Assembly (NCBI GenBank): GCA_949126835.1
Contig: OX421497.1
Location: 14,107,132 to 14,171,131, forward strand
Reading direction: 5' to 3'
Source of the DNA: Anisus vortex
Lineage: Eukaryota; Mollusca; Gastropoda; Planorbidae
Length of the DNA stretch: 64,000 bases
Shown: piece after piece, positions 58,925 through 64,000 of the stretch
How the letters are laid out: each line of letters starts with the position of its first letter
How positions within the stretch are numbered: the stretch's first letter is position 1
Notes under the pieces: model-generated
What the model saw: the letters and a program-made list of their open reading frames with translations, nothing else
Told to the model about the DNA's origin: nothing
Database searches by the model: none
Program-made: the position numbers and the translations under genes

Positions 58925-59042
58925 TGGCCGTTGAAGCAGCGTTCACCAGTTTCTGTGGTCACGGCACACCAGGAAATTGTGTGGCCAGCACAATACCCAG
59001 CCGCCTTAAAATTTACCCTAAATAATGCCAGAGCTGGGTAGA
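58925..59042 (-). mobile_element. SINE fragment feeding into the 19-bp minisatellite
   Basis: The reverse complement matches the SINE body: CAGTTTCTGTGGTCACGGCA, GTGTGGCCAGCACAATACCC and GAGCTGGGTAGACTCAGG. The minisatellite starts exactly where the SINE sequence GACTCAGG is reached. Confidence 0.7.
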
Positions 59043-59594
59043 CTCAGGTACACCCACTATACTCAGATACACCCACTATACTCAGGTACACCCACTATAC
59101 TCAGATACACCCACTATACTCAGGTACACCCACTATACTCAGGTACACCCACTATACTCAGGTACACCCACTATACTAAGATACACCCACTATACTCAGA
59201 TACACCCACTATACTCAGATACACCCACTATACTCAGATACACCCACTATACTCAGATACACCCACTATACTCAGGTACACCCACTATACTCAGATACAC
59301 CCACTATACTCAGATACACCCACTATACTCAGGTACACCCACTATACTCAGATACACCCACTATACTCAGATACACCCACTATACTCAGATACACCCACT
59401 ATACTCAGATACACCCACTATACTCAGGTACACCCACTATATTAAGGTACACCCACTATACTCAGGTACACCCACTATACTCAGGTACACCCACTATACT
59501 CAGATACACCCACTATATTCAGGTACACCCACTATACTCAGGTACACGCACTATACTCAGATACACCCACTATATTCAGGTACACCCACTATAC
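59036..59594. repeat. 19-bp minisatellite, first block
   Basis: About 29 copies of GGTACACCCACTATACTCA or GATACACCCACTATACTCA. The 193-codon + strand frame over it (59025-59606) reflects 57 bp = 3 units with no stop and is not a gene. Confidence 0.95.
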
Positions 59595-61496
59595 TCCACC
59601 CACTAATAATAATAATAATTGGTCATTTATATCGCGCCTCACTCCATGCTAATGCAAGCATGCTCAGCGCGCTCACAAAAACGAAACGACAATAACACTC
59701 TAAAATAGTTTTAAACAAGGTTTCGGCCGATGGAGGCACGAAACGACAATAACATTTTAAAATAGTTTTAAACAAGTATTTTGCTGATGGATGTGTACTT
59801 CATCAACTTAGTTGAAAAGAAAAGTCTTCAAATTCTTCTTGAATGCTTTTTTTGACACAGAGTTTTTCAGTGTCTCAGGTAAGCCATTCCACAGTGTAGG
59901 CGCCACAGATTCAAACGAGCGTACACCAAGAGTCTTTTTTCTGTGACCTTCCAAACCTGGAATTTCCAGGAGAGATTGTGTTGAAGATCGCAGCATCCTT
60001 AACGGGACATGCTTCGGTATAAGCTCTTTGAGATATGCAGGTGCTGTGCCTTCCACGCATCCATAGGTAAGGGACATAATCTTATGATCGATGCGCTTCG
60101 TCACAGGGAGCCAGTGGAGCTCTTTGAGAATTGGAGTGATATGGTCATGCTTCTTTACTCGTGACACAATGCGTGCTGCAGTATTTTGAACTTTCTGAAG
60201 TCTATCCAGTTGTTTCTGGGGTAAACCCCACAGGCAACTGTTACAATAGTCTAGTCTTGACTGTATTGTTGCAACAGCAAAAGCATTGGCTGTTTTTTTA
60301 TTAATCAGAGGTCGCAGCTGACCCAGGGCACGAAGATGGAAGGAGCATGCCCTGACCACAGTACTGATGTGTGGACCCATTGTTAATTTACTGTCAATGA
60401 TAAAGCCCAGGTCTCTGACAGTGTTGGACAAAAAGATATCAGAGGCCCCTACTTTAATAGATGGAATATCGACTTTCCTAAGATTGAAGTTTGAACCGCA
60501 CATAATTGCCTCAGTCTTGTCGTCATTCAGTTTGAGTTTGTTGGCAGTCATCCACGCTTTCACCTCTAGACAGCATTCTTCCACCTCATTAACAGCGGCA
60601 GCACAAGCATTATGATCAGGATGGAAGCTTTTGTACAGCTGGGTATCATCCGCATATAGTTTGCGAGATAATCCTTGGCTATCAATTATTCTGCCAAGCT
60701 GGCTAGTGTAAACAGCAAAAAGGATAGGCCCTAAAACTGAACCTTGAGGTACGCCACAGATGAGAGAAGTGGCTTTTGATAAGGTCTGATTGATAAAAAC
60801 TCTCTGAGTCCTGTCTGCCAAGTAGGAAGTAAACCAATGAAGTGCAGTATCAGTGATGCCCATCTCGTATTGAAGTCTTGATAAAAGTAAGTCATGGTTG
60901 ATAACATCAAAGGCAGCACTGAGGTCCAACAGAACTAAGATAGTCAGATCACCACGGTCAGCACTACATAGAACATCATTCATAACACGTAATATTGCCG
61001 TCTCACAGCTATGCCCAGGACGATAGGCAGATTGAAATTTATCAATCAGGCCATGTGTGGTTAGATGTTGTAAAAGCTGCTGAGAGACAACCCTCTCAAG
61101 AAGCTTCGATACATAGGGAAGGTTAGATACTGGCCGAAAACTCTTGCAGTCACTAGGATCGAGTCCCTTTTTCTTTAATAAAGGCTTGATGACAGCAGTC
61201 TTAAACATTTGTGGGACTGTGGCTGACTCCAGGCTACCATTTATGATACGCACTAAAACTGGAAGCAGAATTTCAAGGCAGTCCAACACAATCTTCGTTG
61301 GAATGGGGTCAACAATTGAGGATGTAGGTTTAGATACAGAAATAAGACGCCTCAACTGCTATTCGGAAACTGGGAGGAAATTTGACAAAGAAATTCCAGA
61401 AAATGACTTCTCCACAGTGGGTGGAGTAGTATGATTATCAAAGCTGTTTCTAATCGTCTCGACTTTTTCATTAAAAAATTCATTAAGAGCCTCCGC
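59594..61496 (-). mobile_element. CR1-like LINE, 5'-truncated, inside the minisatellite
   Basis: On the minus strand it starts abruptly at about 61496, where the 19-bp repeat resumes, and ends after AGCGCGCTGAGCATGC and GCGATATAAATGACC with an (ATT)n tail at 59594-59615. The 3' tail microsatellite without an A-tail is typical of CR1/L2-type LINEs. Flanking minisatellite on both sides shows insertion into an existing array. Confidence 0.85.
59808..61496 (-). pseudogene. CR1-like ORF2 reverse transcriptase, N-truncated, one stop
   Basis: The open frame runs 61358-59808 and continues upstream in the same frame to about 61496, past an in-frame TAG at 61361-61359. It contains the RT palm: F-R-P-V-S-N-L, Q-S-A-Y-R-P-G-H-S, L-D-L-S-A-A-F-D, G-V-P-Q-G-S-V-L-G, the catalytic Y-A-D-D, and the LINE C-terminal L-H-W-L-P-V and W-N-G-L-P blocks before the stop. 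The endonuclease half of ORF2 is missing. RNA polymerase II genes nearby are not involved. The element lies in presumed SYAP1 intron 6, antisense to that gene. Confidence 0.85.
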
Positions 61497-61683
61497 AGAT
61501 ACACCCTCTATACTCAGATACACCCACTATACTCAGGTACACCCACTATATTCAGATACACCCTCTATACTCAGATAGACCCACTATACTCAGGTACACC
61601 CACTATACTCAGGTACACCCACTATATTCAGATACTCCCACTATACTCAGGTACACCCACTATACTCAGGTACACCCACTATT
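61496..61683. repeat. 19-bp minisatellite, block beyond the LINE
   Basis: About ten copies of the same 19-bp unit with variants (CCCTCTATACTCA, GATAGACCC). It is the other side of the array split by the LINE. 61684-61865 is unique sequence including a C14 run. Confidence 0.93.
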
Positions 61684-61892
61684 ACTATTTATTATTATTT
61701 TTTTAGAACATCTTGGGTTCCGATTCTTGGATTCATCCAATGTGAAAAAAGGACGGGGCAGTTTGTCAAACATTGTCTGTCAAACACCGCCCCCCCCCCC
61801 CCCACCAGGGTTGATGTTAAGATGCACAAAGGAGAGACAAGTTCTTCTACTCCTTTAATTTAATGGCCTAAATATCCGTTTTTTGATTCATA

Positions 61893-62010
61893 TGGCCGTT
61901 GAAGCAGCGTTCACCAGTTTCTGTGGTCACGGCACACCAGGAAATTGTGTGGCCAGCACAATACCCAGCCGCCTTAAAATTTACCCTAAATAATGCCAGA
62001 GCTGGGTAGA
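61893..62010 (-). mobile_element. SINE fragment, duplicate copy
   Basis: Same as 58925-59042, shifted by 2968 bp. Confidence 0.7.
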
Positions 62011-62562
62011 CTCAGGTACACCCACTATACTCAGATACACCCACTATACTCAGGTACACCCACTATACTCAGATACACCCACTATACTCAGGTACACCCA
62101 CTATACTCAGGTACACCCACTATACTCAGGTACACCCACTATACTAAGATACACCCACTATACTCAGATACACCCACTATACTCAGATACACCCACTATA
62201 CTCAGATACACCCACTATACTCAGATACACCCACTATACTCAGGTACACCCACTATACTCAGATACACCCACTATACTCAGATACACCCACTATACTCAG
62301 GTACACCCACTATACTCAGATACACCCACTATACTCAGATACACCCACTATACTCAGATACACCCACTATACTCAGATACACCCACTATACTCAGGTACA
62401 CCCACTATATTAAGGTACACCCACTATACTCAGGTACACCCACTATACTCAGGTACACCCACTATACTCAGATACACCCACTATATTCAGGTACACCCAC
62501 TATACTCAGGTACACGCACTATACTCAGATACACCCACTATATTCAGGTACACCCACTATAC
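62004..62562. repeat. 19-bp minisatellite, duplicate copy
   Basis: Same unit order and variants as 59036-59594. Confidence 0.95.
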
Positions 62563-62775
62563 TCCACCCACTAATAATAATAATAATTGGTCATTTATAT
62601 CGCGCCTCACTCCATGCTAATGCAAGCATGCTCAGCGCGCTCACAAAAACGAAACGACAATAACACTCTAAAATAGTTTTAAACAAGGTTTCGGCCGATG
62701 GAGGCACGAAACGACAATAACATTTTAAAATAGTTTTAAACAAGTATTTTGCTGATGGATGTGTACTTCATCAAC

Positions 62776-64000
62776 TTAGTTGAAAAGAAAAGTCTTCAAA
62801 TTCTTCTTGAATGCTTTTTTTGACACAGAGTTTTTCAGTGTCTCAGGTAAGCCATTCCACAGTGTAGGCGCCACAGATTCAAACGAGCGTACACCAAGAG
62901 TCTTTTTTCTGTGACCTTCCAAACCTGGAATTTCCAGGAGAGATTGTGTTGAAGATCGCAGCATCCTTAACGGGACATGCTTCGGTATAAGCTCTTTGAG
63001 ATATGCAGGTGCTGTGCCTTCCACGCATCCATAGGTAAGGGACATAATCTTATGATCGATGCGCTTCGTCACAGGGAGCCAGTGGAGCTCTTTGAGAATT
63101 GGAGTGATATGGTCATGCTTCTTTACTCGTGACACAATGCGTGCTGCAGTATTTTGAACTTTCTGAAGTCTATCCAGTTGTTTCTGGGGTAAACCCCACA
63201 GGCAACTGTTACAATAGTCTAGTCTTGACTGTATTGTTGCAACAGCAAAAGCATTGGCTGTTTTTTTATTAATCAGAGGTCGCAGCTGACCCAGGGCACG
63301 AAGATGGAAGGAGCATGCCCTGACCACAGTACTGATGTGTGGACCCATTGTTAATTTACTGTCAATGATAAAGCCCAGGTCTCTGACAGTGTTGGACAAA
63401 AAGATATCAGAGGCCCCTACTTTAATAGATGGAATATCGACTTTCCTAAGATTGAAGTTTGAACCGCACATAATTGCCTCAGTCTTGTCGTCATTCAGTT
63501 TGAGTTTGTTGGCAGTCATCCACGCTTTCACCTCTAGACAGCATTCTTCCACCTCATTAACAGCGGCAGCACAAGCATTATGATCAGGATGGAAGCTTTT
63601 GTACAGCTGGGTATCATCCGCATATAGTTTGCGAGATAATCCTTGGCTATCAATTATTCTGCCAAGCTGGCTAGTGTAAACAGCAAAAAGGATAGGCCCT
63701 AAAACTGAACCTTGAGGTACGCCACAGATGAGAGAAGTGGCTTTTGATAAGGTCTGATTGATAAAAACTCTCTGAGTCCTGTCTGCCAAGTAGGAAGTAA
63801 ACCAATGAAGTGCAGTATCAGTGATGCCCATCTCGTATTGAAGTCTTGATAAAAGTAAGTCATGGTTGATAACATCAAAGGCAGCACTGAGGTCCAACAG
63901 AACTAAGATAGTCAGATCACCACGGTCAGCACTACATAGAACATCATTCATAACACGTAATATTGCCGTCTCACAGCTATGCCCAGGACGATAGGCAGAT
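62776..64000 (-). pseudogene. CR1-like ORF2, duplicate copy, runs off the window
   Basis: The frame from the window edge to the stop at 62776 gives the same residues as the first copy, including G-V-P-Q-G-S-V-L-G and Y-A-D-D. The 3' tail with (ATT)n is at 62562-62583. Whether the TAG of copy one is shared cannot be seen, because that part lies beyond 64000. Confidence 0.85.

Larger units (their letters stand above)
58898..61865. repeat. 2968-bp unit, first copy of a tandem duplication
   Basis: Homology with the following copy begins at GCCTAAATATCCG (58898 and 61866), with a constant 2968-bp offset for the minisatellite, the LINE ORF and all internal frames. The copies abut head to tail. Encoded frames in the two are identical where both are visible. 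Confidence 0.9.
61866..64000. repeat. Second copy of the 2968-bp unit, cut by the window end
   Basis: Repeats 58898-61032 at an offset of 2968 bp, including the SINE fragment (61893-62010), minisatellite and LINE. I saw no differences on inspection. Confidence 0.9.

Noticed and set aside
59025..59606. 193-codon + strand frame and its copy at 61993
   Set aside because: Open only because the 19-bp repeat lacks stops; repeats T-I-L-R-Y-T-H-Y-type peptides.

Overview
The window is animal nuclear DNA, AT-rich and full of repeats. It reads as an invertebrate genome and most probably a mollusc. The species is inferred from the type of repeat content, not proven. Three spliced, conserved genes can be followed exon by exon with GT-AG (once GC-AG) junctions and matching phases: ZMPSTE24 (CAAX prenyl protease 1, + strand, 4736-22865, ten coding exons, 495 codons, complete), PSMG1 (proteasome assembly chaperone 1, - strand, 34181-28522, six exons, 266 codons, complete) and SYAP1 (BSD-domain synapse-associated protein 1, + strand, from 34480, six exons found to 49931, C-terminal part missing). 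PSMG1 and SYAP1 are head to head with only 298 bp between their start codons, so they probably share a bidirectional promoter.

Layout. 1-4735: fragments of non-LTR retrotransposons and a cluster of GCGAACAC motifs. 4736-22865: ZMPSTE24. Its first intron holds a young 6.7-kb LTR retrotransposon (6430-13146) whose single ORF encodes Gag, protease, integrase and then only the start of reverse transcriptase. That is the Gmr1-like domain order, with most of RT and all of RNase H gone. Its fifth intron holds two minisatellites, one of which repeats the 3' splice site of exon 6 fifteen times. 23-28 kb: polyadenylation signals, a hAT-type MITE, a SINE and a 53-bp minisatellite. 28.5-34.2 kb: PSMG1 with a LINE fragment and a TIR element in its first intron. 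34.5-50 kb: SYAP1, with a tRNA-derived SINE, a decayed hAT-like transposase, a CR1-like LINE tail and a strange 3.18-kb composite element (46082-49258). The composite has 107-bp perfect terminal inverted repeats, a 5-bp target duplication and internal retrovirus-like parts. 50-58.9 kb: a 16-bp minisatellite and a 4.9-kb array of a 20-bp monomer with higher-order structure. 58.9-64 kb: a 2968-bp unit (SINE fragment, 19-bp minisatellite, CR1-like LINE, minisatellite) in two head-to-tail copies, the second running off the window.

The cellular genes serve unrelated housekeeping roles: prenyl-protein processing in the ER or nuclear membrane, 20S proteasome assembly, and an AKT/mTOR-linked BSD adaptor. 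What sets the locus apart is how heavily its introns have been built from mobile elements and tandem repeats. The most testable novelties are the repeated splice acceptors, the Gmr1-like element and the composite TIR/LTR element.
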